Shown: positions 44,278 to 54,234, counted from the stretch's first letter. The stretch is 64,000 nt of DNA from Azorinus chamasolen (GCA_963576725.1 OY755237.1:58767873-58831872); one strand, 5' to 3'. Numbers and translations: made by a program. Notes: a model not told the origin generated them from the letters alone.

Positions 44278-44456
44278 CATGCCATTTCTGTCGTGTAACC
44301 TGTGTTGCACCATCTGTATGTAAGCTTCGCCTTTAAGTTGTCTGAGGTAAGTACACTGTGGAAAGTATTTGGCGTGTTCTTCAAATGGATCATCACCAGG
44401 AGCCCAACTTTTCAGTCCGCCATCGCAGGTAAAGCAACGACATATGTCCCCTTCTC
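44278..44456 (-). CDS. IAP exon: zinc-binding half of BIR2
   Basis: 179 bp, phase 1 in, phase 0 out. It encodes GDICRCFTCDGGLKSWAPG and then DDPFEEHAKYFPQC, giving zinc ligands Cys312, Cys315, His332 and Cys339 with canonical spacing. The Gly-Asp-Asp-Pro and His-Ala-Lys-Tyr segments line the groove that binds IAP-binding-motif peptides in known type II BIRs; Tyr stands where XIAP BIR3 has Trp. A helical tail follows to ...LHDRNGM before the donor ATG|GTAAGC. The acceptor AATTAAG is weak in pyrimidines. Confidence 0.88.
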
Positions 44457-44487
44457 CTTAATTTTCAAAATATTGCGAATTTGAATG

Positions 44488-45440
44488 CACGTGTAGCTTT
44501 AATCATTTGTAGCTTAATAATGGTTTCCCAGTTTGTCTCAGATGTAACAAATAAACATACCATAGTAACACTTTCTTTTAAGTATTAGTGTTTGCCATCG
44601 TTTTCAGTGTGTCGCATATGTAGAGTATCACGTTACCATGGTAAAGTGTGACTTTAATCATTAGTGGTTTAGTACCATTTCCAATTTGTCTCATATGAAA
44701 TATATCACGTTGCTATGGTAACGCGTGTCTTTAATCAGTGGTTGTTTAAGATCGTTTCCAGTTTGCGACATATGTAGCATAATTATCAACATACCATTGT
44801 AACATTTGGCTTTAATAATCATTGATTGTTTAACACAGTGTCTGGTGTATTTCATATGTAACATATTGATCAACTTACAATGATAATGCGTGTCTCTAAT
44901 CAATACTTGTTTAACACAGTGTCTGCTTTATTTTAGATGTAGTATATCAACTTACTATGGTAACGTGTAGCTTTAATCATTAGTAGTTTGACACAGTGAT
45001 CGGCTTATCTCAGATTTGGCATATCATCTTACCATGGTAACACGTGGCTTTAATCATTAGTAGTTTGACACAGTGATCAGTTTATCTCAGATTTGGCATA
45101 GCATCTTATCATGGTACATATGTAACACGTGGCTTTAACCATTAGTAGTTTGACACAGTGATCAGTTTATCTCAGATTTGGCATATCATCTTACCATGGT
45201 AACACGTGGCTTTAATCATTAGTAGTTTGACACAGTGATCAGTTTATCTCAGATTTGGCATATCATCTTACCATGGTAACACGTGGCTTTAATCATTAGT
45301 AGTTTGGCACAGTGATCAGTTTATCTCAGATTTGGCATATCATCTGATCATGGTAACATGTGGCTTTAATCATCACAATGCTGTTTCCTGTTTGTGTCAC
45401 ATGTAGCATATGTCATTACTATGGTAACGTTACCTTATGG
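44488..45440. repeat. ~77-bp minisatellite upstream of the BIR2b acceptor
   Basis: About 12 units containing GGCTTTAATCATTAGTAGTT, TGACACAGTGATCAGTTTAT, CTCAGATTTGGCATATCATC and TTACCATGGTAACACGT. Units from 45000 to 45370 are almost identical; those near 44.5 kb are older. The palindrome TTACCATGGTAA recurs in each. Confidence 0.9.
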
Positions 45441-45480
45441 TCAATGTGTACCCTTATCACGCTACTCGCCACCTGAATCG

Positions 45481-45548
45481 TATTTGCAAACATATAAGAT
45501 CCAGATTAGACAGCGAATGACTCTGCGTCTCATCAGATCCAAATTTGA
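45481..45548. repeat. Family-B hairpin in an IAP intron
   Basis: CATATAAGATCCAGATTAGA faces TCTCATCAGATCCAAATTTG. Confidence 0.55.
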
Positions 45549-45624
45549 GCTGACATTACATGTATTTTGTAACAGCAGGGTAAGGGTAAACATCTACTAG
45601 TAGGCTTTATGTGAAGTATTCAGT

Positions 45625-45742
45625 AATACGCACTCACAAACACACGCACACACACGCGGGAGAGAGAGGGGGGGAAAGGAAGAGAGAAAGAAATACAGAG
45701 AGTGTGTTAGAGAGAGGGGAATAGAGAAATAGAGAGAGAGAT
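45625..45742. repeat. (CA)n then (GA)n microsatellite
   Basis: CACACGCACACACACGCGGG passes into GAGAGAGAGGGGGGGAAAGG and further GA runs. Strand-asymmetric purine tract. Confidence 0.9.
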
Positions 45743-46299
45743 GAACATTTCAAACATCAACAAACGCACATGTACAACAGGTAAACATTTTAAACATCAA
45801 CAAACGCACTTATTATACTGCAAAGTAAATTCCTCTATTTTGATTGGTCAATTAGCCATGTATAAAGAGTCGTGTATCCCTCAAAATCCTGATGTATATA
45901 CGGAGGCATCCGCAATAATGGAAAGTCCCCCGTCGAGGACCTCACTTCATTGCTACTTCACTTCGTCGATTCTATCCAAACAACCGCACTCAAACGAAAT
46001 AACAAGAGTTTATCCATTGAGAAACATTTTTGTTAAGTTTAAGCGTTCTCATGCTGAAAAATAATGTCTGCTTAATCTCTGACCTGCTGGAAGTTTTACT
46101 AACGTCTAATTATTTCAACCCTCTGTAACGCGCTTAGAAGATCCCTTTCTGTCCACAATTGTACAATTGTAATAAGCAGGTTATGGCACGGTGAACTAGG
46201 GTTGCAGAGTGATACAAGCCCTTACCTTACAGCATGAGGCCCCTGAGCTAACAACGCTAATTAATTGCTACAAATATCAAAATTCGCAGTATAATGAAA

Positions 46300-46445
46300 T
46301 TGTATACAGATGATTGGCAGAGTATCTGACTTTTTATTCCCTGCTGAAGAAAATACATGTAGCCATCGCCTAATAGCTCGGGCAACATGATTTTCCTTAG
46401 CAGGGATTTAAAAAGTCAGATACCTCGCCAAAGATCTGTATAACT
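46300..46445. repeat. Inverted repeat in an IAP intron
   Basis: TATACAGATGATTGGCAGAG and TATCTGACTTTTTATTCCCT face TAGCAGGGATTTAAAAAGTC and AGATACCTCGCCAAAGATCT; arms of about 50 bp with several mismatches. Confidence 0.65.
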
Positions 46446-46510
46446 AATAAAGTACAAAGACATTGTATGACAAACATAAATGTAAGGTTGAGAAAGAGAG
46501 TGCCGCCTAA

Positions 46511-46581
46511 GAACGGTCAGTGGCAAAACAACAACTGGGGGGTTAAACCGATTTACGGACGTCCTAACCTCACACTTATCT
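46511..46581 (+). repeat. Inverted-repeat arm downstream of the BIR2a exon
   Basis: About 71 bp matching 48401-48471 in reverse complement, including a perfect 28-bp core that begins TTTACGGACGTCCTAACC. With its partner it encloses IAP exons 46813-46962 and 48038-48086. Confidence 0.75.
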
Positions 46582-46812
46582 CAAAGTCACTCTAGTTAAA
46601 CAAAGTGTGTAAATAAAGGTATCCTCGCCGGACTTCCCCACAACAAAAAAAGATGTCAACACAGGACAAGATGTAAAACATAGCATACAACAACTGTGAA
46701 AATTTGTCATATATGTACTCAATGACGATGTACTGCTGAAGCCAGAGCAACTGCAGCAATTGTGTTATAGTTTATGTATAAAAGAAACTAATGAGTTAAG
46801 CCATGAACTTAC

Positions 46813-46962
46813 CTGTAAAGAAGAATCCAGCAAGTGCAAGTTCACGTGGGGTCTGTGTCACATGACGAGGAAAATATGCGAAAGACTGCTGCCTCTCCGC
46901 CACTGTTTGATACCTTGCATGACGTATCAGACCTGGTTGGCTCGTGTTTTGTGCAGCACCTG
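46813..46962 (-). CDS. IAP exon: first half of BIR2
   Basis: 150 bp, phase 1 in and out. The translation contains HARYQTVAERQQSFAYFP, then TPRELALAGFFFTG, the typical first half of a BIR domain with the Leu-Ala-x-Ala-Gly-Phe helix and Thr-Gly turn. The donor is ACAG|GTAAGT. Two acceptors three bases apart (AACAG at 46963 or CAG at 46960) are both in frame and differ by one residue. The exon boundary falls at exactly the same Gly as in BIR1, so the two BIRs probably arose by duplication of a two-exon unit. Confidence 0.88.
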
Positions 46963-47029
46963 CTGTTTGCCATATAATATTTATAAAGATGACAAGACGC
47001 GCCATTTGATCAGGTTCAATTGTTGACAT

Positions 47030-48030
47030 AGCTAGATGTACAGTTGCTATACATTTTAACCGTGCAGTACTAAGCGAACTCGTCGAACAAATGTTAAATT
47101 TTATTTTAAAAGAAGTGTCTCAGTTTGAAAAATATTTACGGTTACTCTGGTCTTAGTCTAAACCGCTTGCCTGTGTATCGTTTAGAGAATGTCTGGATTA
47201 TAAATCATCTTTAGACATCTACCCACAGCTCGTATTGTGGTAGGTACGGTTCAATTATAATAAATGTCCAATTCTTACTTCATGTAGCGCTTTTCCGAGT
47301 TTTTATATACATCATCTTTTGCGCTACGTCAGAATTTCAGTGTCGCATCGCCTTGAACTTCAAACCATCCAAATCATCGGCGCAGTGCCCAGTCCCAGCC
47401 CTACTATTACGATATTTTCAGTAGGGCCTTTTGTGACGTTATGTCTTTTCTTACTCTTGTGTAAGCTGTGTCTTCACTAGTGAGCATGTAAGGAATAGTG
47501 TTTTGCAGGGGATGCTGGTGTTTGTGTTGTGGCCCACTTTACTTTTCGTATTTGTGTGACAAAGTTTGCTGTGTACTTTCGTAAAGCACCTCCTTTCTGA
47601 ATTCGGCTCTATTAATGAATATTCATCAGAATCAGAGACATCATGAATATTACTCATATGAACTATTATAATCGCATGTGATCGCGGAGAAGATGGTTAT
47701 ATAATTATATAAATGCCTCAATAGTGACACATGTTATGCCCTAAGCATCTCGATTTTGTTTCTGTTCGTCATTTTGTATGACAGTTTGTCTGTTTTGATG
47801 TCCAAATCTAGTTTATCATAACTAGGCATGTATACTCATCTAATGAAACTGCACTCTGAGAGTCAAGGTTAATGTAACACATCAACGTCAAAACTCAACA
47901 TTATATTCAAAGAGCATATTTGGGGCATGGTATATCTTACTCTCTGCTAAAGAAGAATTCAAAGCATGTTCAAATATCCTTTTAAAGTATATATATTTAA
48001 GTATGTATGTTGTTGATGTTTTCAAAGATA
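47030..48030. other. IAP intron sequence, unassigned
   Basis: Contains a short perfect hairpin GCCCTACT facing AGTAGGGC near 47398-47428 and a palindromic ATGAATATTCAT stretch near 47615. A 68-residue minus-strand ORF at 47657-47451 has no support as an exon. Confidence 0.4.
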
Positions 48031-48037
48031 AACTTAC

Positions 48038-48086
48038 TTCGTTCGTTGGGATTTCCGGTTGACGATCCAGTCGAACTAAGAGCGTT
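48038..48086 (-). CDS. IAP 49-bp linker exon between BIR1 and BIR2
   Basis: A short exon between TTTTCAG and GTAAGT. In phase 0 it reads NALSSTGSSTGNPNE plus one base, so it passes phase 1 to the BIR2 exon as required. The peptide is Ser/Gly/Asn-rich and looks like a flexible linker. It is supported by both splice sites and by the phase match on each side; no domain signal is possible at this length. Skipping it would break the frame. Confidence 0.65.
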
Positions 48087-48119
48087 CTGAAAATGAATGT
48101 AATACAATTACTGTTGGGG

Positions 48120-48397
48120 CTAGAGTAATAATCGCTCTAACCCCAACCCTGCCTCATGTAATAATTACTCTTACCCTAACCCTACTTCGTAGTAATGATC
48201 AAACTAAATTAGCTTACAGTAACACTCCTTCTAATCCCAAGCCTACCTCACAGTAACAAACGCTGTAACCCTAACCCTATTTCATAGATATAATTATTCT
48301 AACCCTAGCCCTACTTCATAGTAATAATCACTATAACCCTATACCTACCTTACAGTAATACTCCATCTAATCCTAAGCCTACCTCACAGTAATAACC
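48120..48397. repeat. 34-bp minisatellite with telomere-like runs
   Basis: About eight units of CTAACCCTAACCCTAC plus CTCACAGTAATAAT-like sequence. CCCTAA runs occur but are never longer than two in a row, so this is not telomeric DNA. Confidence 0.7.
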
Positions 48398-48777
48398 CTG
48401 AAATAAGTGTGAGGTTAGGACGTCCGTAAACCGATTTATACCTCCAGTGGTGATTTTGCTACTGACCGTGCCAATGCGGTTCTCTCTTTGTCACCCTTAT
48501 ATTTGTTTTTCTTGTCTCTGTGTGCGTGTGTTTTGTTCAAGTTTGTCTCTGGTGCTTGTGTATTTGTTGGTGTTTTCTGTGTTCTTCTCGTGTGTTTGCG
48601 TGTGTTTGTTTGTTAGTGTGTGTGTGTGAGACATGCTGTCTATCAATGCGTTGGTGGTGATTGCCTCTTGTATGTGACTTTCTACTGTATGTGTGTTTGA
48701 ATGAGTATAATTGCTATATCATTTGCTTTCTGTAGGTGTTTTGGTGATGGTGGCGTTTTGTGTGTGACTTTTCCTGC
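48398..48777 (-). mobile_element. Insertion splitting a 34-bp minisatellite; carries an inverted-repeat arm
   Basis: The CTAACCCTACCTCACAGTAA minisatellite stops after AACCCTG and resumes at ACCCTATCTCACAG, so about 380 bp is inserted, with ACCCT on both sides as a possible target duplication. The left 71 bp is the partner of 46511-46581. The rest is GT-rich. Confidence 0.55.
48560..48632. repeat. GT-rich low-complexity tract
   Basis: TGTGTTTGCGTGTGTTTGTT and GTGTGTGTGTGA runs inside the 48.4-kb insertion. Confidence 0.8.
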
Positions 48778-48850
48778 TTGACCCTATCTCACAGTAATAG
48801 TCGTCCAAATTCTAACCCTACCTCACAGTAATAATCGCTCCAACCCTAGG
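48778..48850. repeat. Remainder of the 34-bp minisatellite
   Basis: Two units (CCTACCTCACAGTAATAATC) downstream of the insertion. Confidence 0.65.
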
Positions 48851-48877
48851 GGTGGAATAGCCTGTCGGTATTAACTA

Positions 48878-49125
48878 TAGTGTTATAGAGCATTGTACTC
48901 AATCACTTGTGTGTTCTACTGTGCTAGAGCATTGTACTCAATTACTTGTGTGTCATGTTGTGTTAGCGCATTGTACCAATCACCTGTGTGCCCTGTTTTG
49001 TTAGAGCATTGTACTTAATCACTTGTGTGTCTTGTTGTGTTAGAACATTGTACTCAAACATCACTTGTGTGTCCTATTGTTTAAGGGCATTGTACTCAAT
49101 CACTTGTGTGTTATTTAGTCAAGTA
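48878..49125. repeat. ~39-bp minisatellite
   Basis: Six units with TTAGAGCATTGTACTCAATC and ACTTGTGTGTCCTGTTGTG; units differ by small changes. Confidence 0.8.
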
Positions 49126-49617
49126 CAGTGTGGTACATTCTATCTCTTCAGTTTAATTCTGAAGCACACATCCATGCTGCTGTAATAATTTATCTGTGAT
49201 TCGTCAGAATATACCCTTCTTAGTTTTCATAACATCCATGCCTGATAATGTATGCTTAACTTTAGCTATATTGCTGTTCCATGCCTGTTTGTTAAAGACG
49301 ATTTCTACAGTTTGTTTCCTTCCAAGAATGTTTTTTAAAAAATGTATATGTTGTTGTTCAAAGTATGCTGAATTCAAATAAAAATCGAACAAAGGGGGTT
49401 ACAGACTTTATTTTTGAGTAAATACCATGAAATCATCATAAGGGTGTTTCCTGTCTTTTACATATGCGACAGTACAAAAATTATTACATCAGTGATATTT
49501 TGGTAAATTTCTAAGAAACTTATCAAAGAATATTTTTCAAAAGTTCACATTTTGTGTATTATAGTATCCTTAACATGAAATCAAAAAGAAGTATGTGGGT
49601 TACTGACTTCGTATTTT

Positions 49618-50335
49618 TGCTCACATGGCACTAAGTGCCAAATTGAGCTATTGGTACCACCCTGTGTCCGTCGTCCGGCAACTTTCCAAGGATGGTCATT
49701 GGGTGATCCTCTGTCAAAATAGCTAAGATGGAATTGATCCATGTAGAACTCTGGTTGCCATGGCAACCAAAAGAAAAATGTTTCAATATCTTCTTCTCCA
49801 AAACCAATGGTCAGATTTAAAATTAATTTTATGGAATGAATCATTCGGTGACTGTTTACTGAAATAGCTAAAACCATGATACTATCTAAAACAACATGGT
49901 CGCTAGAGCCGGGGCCCGTTTTCCTCATTTATATATACATAGATAACATAGCAAAACCTTCAAATCTTTTCTCCAAAACTGATGGTCTGATTTCAGAATA
50001 ATTTAGTGAGAGTAATCATTAGGTAACTCCCTACCAAAATTGCTAAAAAGGGTTGGATCCATGTCGAACTCTGGTTGCCATGGCAACCAAAAGACAAATC
50101 TATAAATCTCTTATCCAAATTAAAACTGATGGTCAGCTTTAAAAATAATTTAATGGGAGTAATCATTAGATGACTATCTACCAAAATAAATAAAACCATC
50201 TAAAAAACATGGCTGTTCGGGGCAGACCTGTTTTCCTTATAGATAAACCAATGGTATGATTTTAGAATAATTTTATGGGAATAATCATTAGGTAACCCCT
50301 ACCAAATCAACTGAAACAGTGACAATATCTAAAAC
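49618..50335 (-). mobile_element. Non-autonomous element with a hairpin end, reverse orientation
   Basis: The left edge is a hairpin, TGGCACT facing AGTGCCA inside GCTCA facing TGAGC, next to CGTCGTCCGGC. Four internal subrepeats begin CCAATGGTCAGATTT- or CTGATGGTCTGATTT-like and contain GGTTGCCATGGCAACC. It ends where the plus-oriented element at 50335 starts. Confidence 0.65.
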
Positions 50336-50790
50336 AAGAGGACCATGATGGCCCCGATATCGCTCACCGGACAATTAGAGGAGGAGATTTTCAAATGTTT
50401 CACTAAATGTTTCTATAGAAACTGGTCACCCCTGGGGCGGGCCAATTTTGACCCCTTGGGCATAATTTATAAAACTTTTGTAGAGGACCTGAATATGATG
50501 CTATGTGCCAAATATGAAACCTGAGAACCTTCCAGTTTCAGAGGAGAAGATTTTCAAAGCTTTACTATATGTTTCTATAGAAAACAAGGCACCCCTGGGA
50601 TGGAGCTAATTTTGACCCCAAGGGCGTAATTTGTATAACCTTTGTAGAGGACCTATAGATGATGTTATGTACCAAAAATGAAAGATGAGAACCCTGAAGA
50701 TTCAGAAGAGAAGATATTTAAAGGTTCAAATTGTTGACGACCGACGACGGACGATGCACGCCGACGGACGACGGACATCAGCCGATCACA
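50335..50790 (+). mobile_element. Non-autonomous element, same superfamily, plus orientation
   Basis: Starts AACAAGAGGACCATGATGGC. Two modules follow, each with GGGCCAATTTTGACC-like and TTTGTAGAGGACCTG blocks, then GACGACCGACGACGGACGAT and GCCGATCACATTGAG. The terminal hairpin seen in the copy at 23.6 kb is missing. Head to head with the element at 49.6 kb. Confidence 0.65.
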
Positions 50791-51049
50791 TTGAGACATG
50801 ATAAAAATGTTTATAAATGCTGGCCGAAATCAGTCGTCCGAAATATGCGTTATCCAGAATACCGGTACGCTTGTTTCCTTTGTAGAGAGTATTCTGCGCA
50901 AAAAGATGCGCAGAACTGACTACCGAAATCGTCTTTAAATTTGATAATGTTATTATGTTTGACAATAGCTCTAAAACTATTTTCATATCTATGTAAACGT
51001 AAAGACTGTGATAAAGCGATACTGTAGAGCCTGGCCATAATGCCACTTA

Positions 51050-51275
51050 ACCCTTTCTCTCAGATGAACGTTGTTTGCCTTGGCAAACATAGTATGACAG
51101 AGCTGTAGGAACCGCTTAATCAGGGTCTGTTCCGTTTAATTAGGATCGGATTATTCAGTTTCTGTCACGGTAAAAAAGCACATATTAGGCATGCTGTTTA
51201 AAAATAAGCTAGTTGATATTTTTACGGTCATTAGTTCTTACATTAAAATTGAAGAAGGAAAGGAGTAATTTACTT
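51050..51275 (+). mobile_element. Family-A MITE in an IAP intron, worn
   Basis: GGCAAACATAGTATGACAG, AGCTGTAGGAACCGCTTAAT and CAGGGTCTGTTCCGTTT mark the core; a weak distal GGTCATTAGTTCTTACATTA follows. Confidence 0.5.
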
Positions 51276-51402
51276 AACTAGAGAATCCGTGTAGTTGGAT
51301 ATAGACTTACGGCTTTTGTTTTACGTTTATTTGCTGAACATTGCAGTTTTCATGACATGGTAACAAGATAATATCAAATGATTCAATCAGATAATAAATT
51401 AC

Positions 51403-51554
51403 CATAAAATGAAACAATCGTTCCGATCCAATTTTCTCTATGAGAAATTCACACTTGGGAGAATACTTAATGTGTTCTGTCAGAGGGTCGTCATCTTTGA
51501 TCCAGTCTTTCAGTCCAAGTCCACACTGAAAGCAGCGAACTAGGTCACCTCTCC
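51403..51554 (-). CDS. IAP exon: zinc-binding half of BIR1
   Basis: 152 bp, phase 1 in, phase 0 out. The translation contains RCFQCGLGLKDW and EHIKYSPKCEFL, giving the BIR zinc ligands Cys195, Cys198, His215 and Cys222 with canonical C-x2-C-x16-H-x6-C spacing. The acceptor is TCTCAG|GG. I chose the donor ATG|GTAATT at 51402 because it leaves phase 0, which suits the next exon. A stronger-looking GTAAGT at 51310 would extend the ORF by about 30 residues but shift the frame downstream. The peptide-groove Trp of XIAP BIR3 (after His-Ala-Lys) is Tyr here, and the usual Trp after Asp-Pro is Leu. Confidence 0.85.
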
Positions 51555-51852
51555 CTGAGATAAAACAATAACACAAATTGTATCTAGAAAAATTGTTTTG
51601 ATAGAAAAAACATTACGTTAAAGAATGAGAACCCCAGAATTAGTGCAAAGCAGTGGAATTAATTAGACTAGACTTAATTAAAGCCAGTGTCTTTGCATTA
51701 GAAATCGCAACGCCGTATTGTCTGCCTGGCATAACTAGACTATAATGCAATATAATTCCGTGATATTAGTAATCATTTTATCGGGACTCCGATTCATTGT
51801 TTTAACCCTTACCCCGCTATCCGAGACCTGGCCTTGCCTTTGAAAATACATG

Positions 51853-51918
51853 TAGTTTGGAAATAGATGAAACTCTAACTAACTCGGCGACTCATCAGGA
51901 TCCAAGCTGTGTGAAGAT
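51853..51918. repeat. Family-B hairpin, worn
   Basis: GTAGTTTGGAAATAGATGAA, ACTCGGCGACTCATCAGGAT and CCAAGCTGTGTGAAG. Confidence 0.55.
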
Positions 51919-52199
51919 CGGTTTATAGTTTCTCAAAAGCTTGATCAAGTCGGAAGTAGTCAAAATTCTACCAGATCCAACTTTGTGTAGACGTTATTTG
52001 TGTCACAGCGTTTGTTCATTAATCGTTCGTTCCACAACTACCCGTGGATAATAGTAGGATCGGTAAGTAAATTGAAGAATAAGAGTAATGTTTAATCATA
52101 ATTTAGCAACAAAAACTTTTCTTTTTCAAACAATATTGTCTGCCTTAAGTTCAGAGTGGACGTGCATGCAATACCTTATCTAAAACGTAAGTGGTGTTT

Positions 52200-52258
52200 C
52201 AAACAGTTCGCGTCCTGATCAGATGCTGAGTTACTATGCGTTCCATCTGGATACTATT
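52200..52258. repeat. Family-B hairpin, worn
   Basis: CAAACAGTTCGCGTCCTGAT and GCTGAGTTACTATGCGTTCC; abuts the foldback element at 52258. Confidence 0.5.
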
Positions 52259-52880
52259 AGTTACACGGTTATTTGGCAGGGTGTACGGGCTGGTATGACC
52301 GGGTTAGATCCCGTATTTCCTGAGGCGTTAGCCGAAGGAAATACGTGATCTAACCCGGTCATACCAGCCCGTACACCCAATCAAATTACCGTGTAACGAA
52401 TTTATTACCAGTCAGAGATCCGATTTACCTAATTAAGAAACGAACAACTCTTATTTTGCTGACATTAGATCTCTAATTGTATGACGACATGACAAAGAAA
52501 ACATGACGTCATAACAGAGCAAATATGGCGTCGTCTCAGAGCAATACTTTCGAAAGAGGAATTGAAACTTCACTTGTAAACATTAACGGTAACACGTTGT
52601 ACTGATCAGTTGATAGTGTTTAATTGAGGAACGTATGAGGTACAGTTTTTACGTTTATTATCGATTATTTGGTCGTAATCCATCCAGAATTGTTGGAGTA
52701 AGGGCGATATGAAATTTCGAATCGACGCTAAAAATAAAAACAAAACGAATGACGTCACGCGTCAAATTTGAATAATTCTGTATTCTCCGTGGAAGCCGCT
52801 GAATACGGTACTGAACACCCCGGCAGTTTTTGGCAAACTGACCAATCAAATTCCAAGGATTTACTCTGACTGGTAATAAA
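52258..52880. mobile_element. Foldback element H with a terminal hairpin, in an IAP intron
   Basis: A hairpin at 52258-52402 has ~60-bp arms (TTACACGGT, TGTACGGGCTGGTATGACCG, GGTTAGATC and inverse). It is followed by TTATTACCAGTCAGAG, which returns inverted as CTCTGACTGGTAATAAA at 52861-52877. TGACGTCA octamers occur at 52507 and 52753. The layout parallels element G. Confidence 0.65.
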
Positions 52881-52954
52881 AACTGTTTGCAAAGGTTATC
52901 ACAGATTTGCCCATTTCCAGCAAGCTTTCTGGCGACTTTGGCGGTGAAATAATT

Positions 52955-53150
52955 GATCAACGCCTTTTCTATGGGAGCCGTCTAATCAGGGACTGCTCTG
53001 TTTGCTTTTGATATTATATAGATATGATTCTACAGTTTCCACCATTGCCTAAACTACCGATGTCAATGTGCTATTATAACAAATAATTGTAAGCATTAAT
53101 TATATTCATGAGGTCATTTTTCTTATATGATTATTCATGGGGAAAGAGCT
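52955..53150 (+). mobile_element. Family-A MITE in an IAP intron, left arm lost
   Basis: Only the right core arm remains (ATGGGAGCCGTCTAATCAGG and CTGCTCTGTTTGC), followed by CACCATTGCCTAAA and ATATTCATGAGGTCATTTTT. Confidence 0.55.
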
Positions 53151-53628
53151 AAGGAATGGCCAGATCGGTGACAGAATAACACAAAGCATAGATGAAGTAC
53201 TTTTGACAAGGGTCAATTAACAATGTGGCAGGAGTTCAGAAAGCGTACAGACGTTCAATATTTTAGTTCCGATAGAAAATACGAATGTGCCATCTTCGTT
53301 GAAATGTGGTGGCATAGGGTCATGGCCCAATTTATGGTCGACCAACAATATGGTATATGCCGATTTGCACTGATAATTCGAGGTATTGTTGAAGAACTGG
53401 AACATAGAAAGACTAGTTCTGGGCTTACATGGTCAAATTTTATTTTCTACGCGCACAAACAAACACGCACGCACACACAATGCGTTTTGTACCAAATGAT
53501 TACCGTCTACACACATTGGTCTGGATCTAAACTGTTTACAGGTGTTATCATAAATTCACCCATTGCAGCAAGCCCAGTGAGTTATTTGCGGCGACTTTGG
53601 TGCTAAAATCGCTAAACTAATTGCTCAC

Positions 53629-54189
53629 CTGTTGCGTATAATCCATACTCAGCCAACACAGACGGGGCTGGCTTGGTTGTGCCATCCCAGTTATGATCTA
53701 CGAAAGTTTCCAATCGTCTATGGTCGGGCACAAAGTCAGGATGGCGTGGTGGTTTAGTTTGCGCATCGCGTATTAACTCCTGCGGTCCCACAGCACCTGG
53801 TACATTTGTTGCAGTGCTAGATGATTGGCTACAGACATTTTGAAGCGACTGGCTATTGCCGTTGTCCGTGTATTCTGAACGTCCATAGGGACCGCTGCGA
53901 ACGTTAGTAACTATACATACATTAGGTGGGTATTTTGGCTGCTGTATTAATGAGGGAACCATACTGCTTCCGCCACAATCCATTGAATCTGACACCTGCA
54001 CTGGATATTTTTCATCTTCTGTCGGCCTTCGGAGGGGCGTAGTGAATGCAATTTGGTCAGCAGGATATACATCATAGTTCAGAGTATCTAGACTAGAGTC
54101 AAAATGACTGGAACCATCATATGAGTCCAATGCTTGTGGTAACTCCGGTGTTGTATCGTGCTTTGGTCTTTGTAAGAGGTATTTTGTAT
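53629..54189 (-). CDS. IAP exon: N-terminal linker and first half of BIR1
   Basis: 561 bp, phase 2 remainder in, phase 1 out, open throughout. The acceptor is a TTTACAG at 54190-54196 and the donor is G|GTGAGC. About 149 residues of polar Ser/Thr/Pro/Asp-rich linker, probably disordered, come before the BIR start. The BIR half contains HRRLETFVDHNW and ends AEYGLYATG, matching the N-terminal helices and the conserved Tyr-x-x-Gly turn of BIR domains. The final Gly codon is completed by the next exon, as in the second BIR of the same gene. No methionine at the exon start is credible as the initiator, because a strong splice acceptor and an open frame precede it. Confidence 0.85.
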
Positions 54190-54234
54190 CTGTAAATAGT
54201 ACATGTAATTATGAATCGCTTTCAACCCTTTACA

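Larger units (their letters stand above)
36967..54189 (-). other. IAP gene (BIR-BIR-UBA-RING), nine exons, 5' end missing
   Basis: This is a multi-exon gene for an inhibitor-of-apoptosis protein. Exons, 5' to 3' on the minus strand: 54189-53629, 51554-51403, 48086-48038, 46962-46813, 44456-44278, 42000-41889, 41024-40896, 39048-38929 and 37163-36967. Every junction has AG acceptor and GT donor dinucleotides and the phases agree throughout, giving at least 549 residues. Domain order, numbered from the first exon seen: BIR1 about 150-225, BIR2 about 269-345, UBA about 421-463, RING 502-536. Known IAPs with this plan are cytosolic; they bind caspases or adaptor proteins through the BIRs, ubiquitin chains through the UBA, and act as RING E3 ligases. 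The first exon here starts with two bases of a split codon, so at least one upstream exon with the start codon is missing. It could be a BIRC2/3-, XIAP- or BIRC7-like paralogue; bivalves carry many. The gene structure is inferred from sequence, without transcript evidence. Confidence 0.88.

Noticed and set aside
48120..48397. Interstitial telomere repeat
   Set aside because: CCCTAA occurs only once or twice per 34-bp unit; the unit is a minisatellite.
51307..51402. Extension of the BIR1 exon to the 51310 donor as the main form
   Set aside because: It leaves phase 2, which does not match the following exons; kept only as an alternative.
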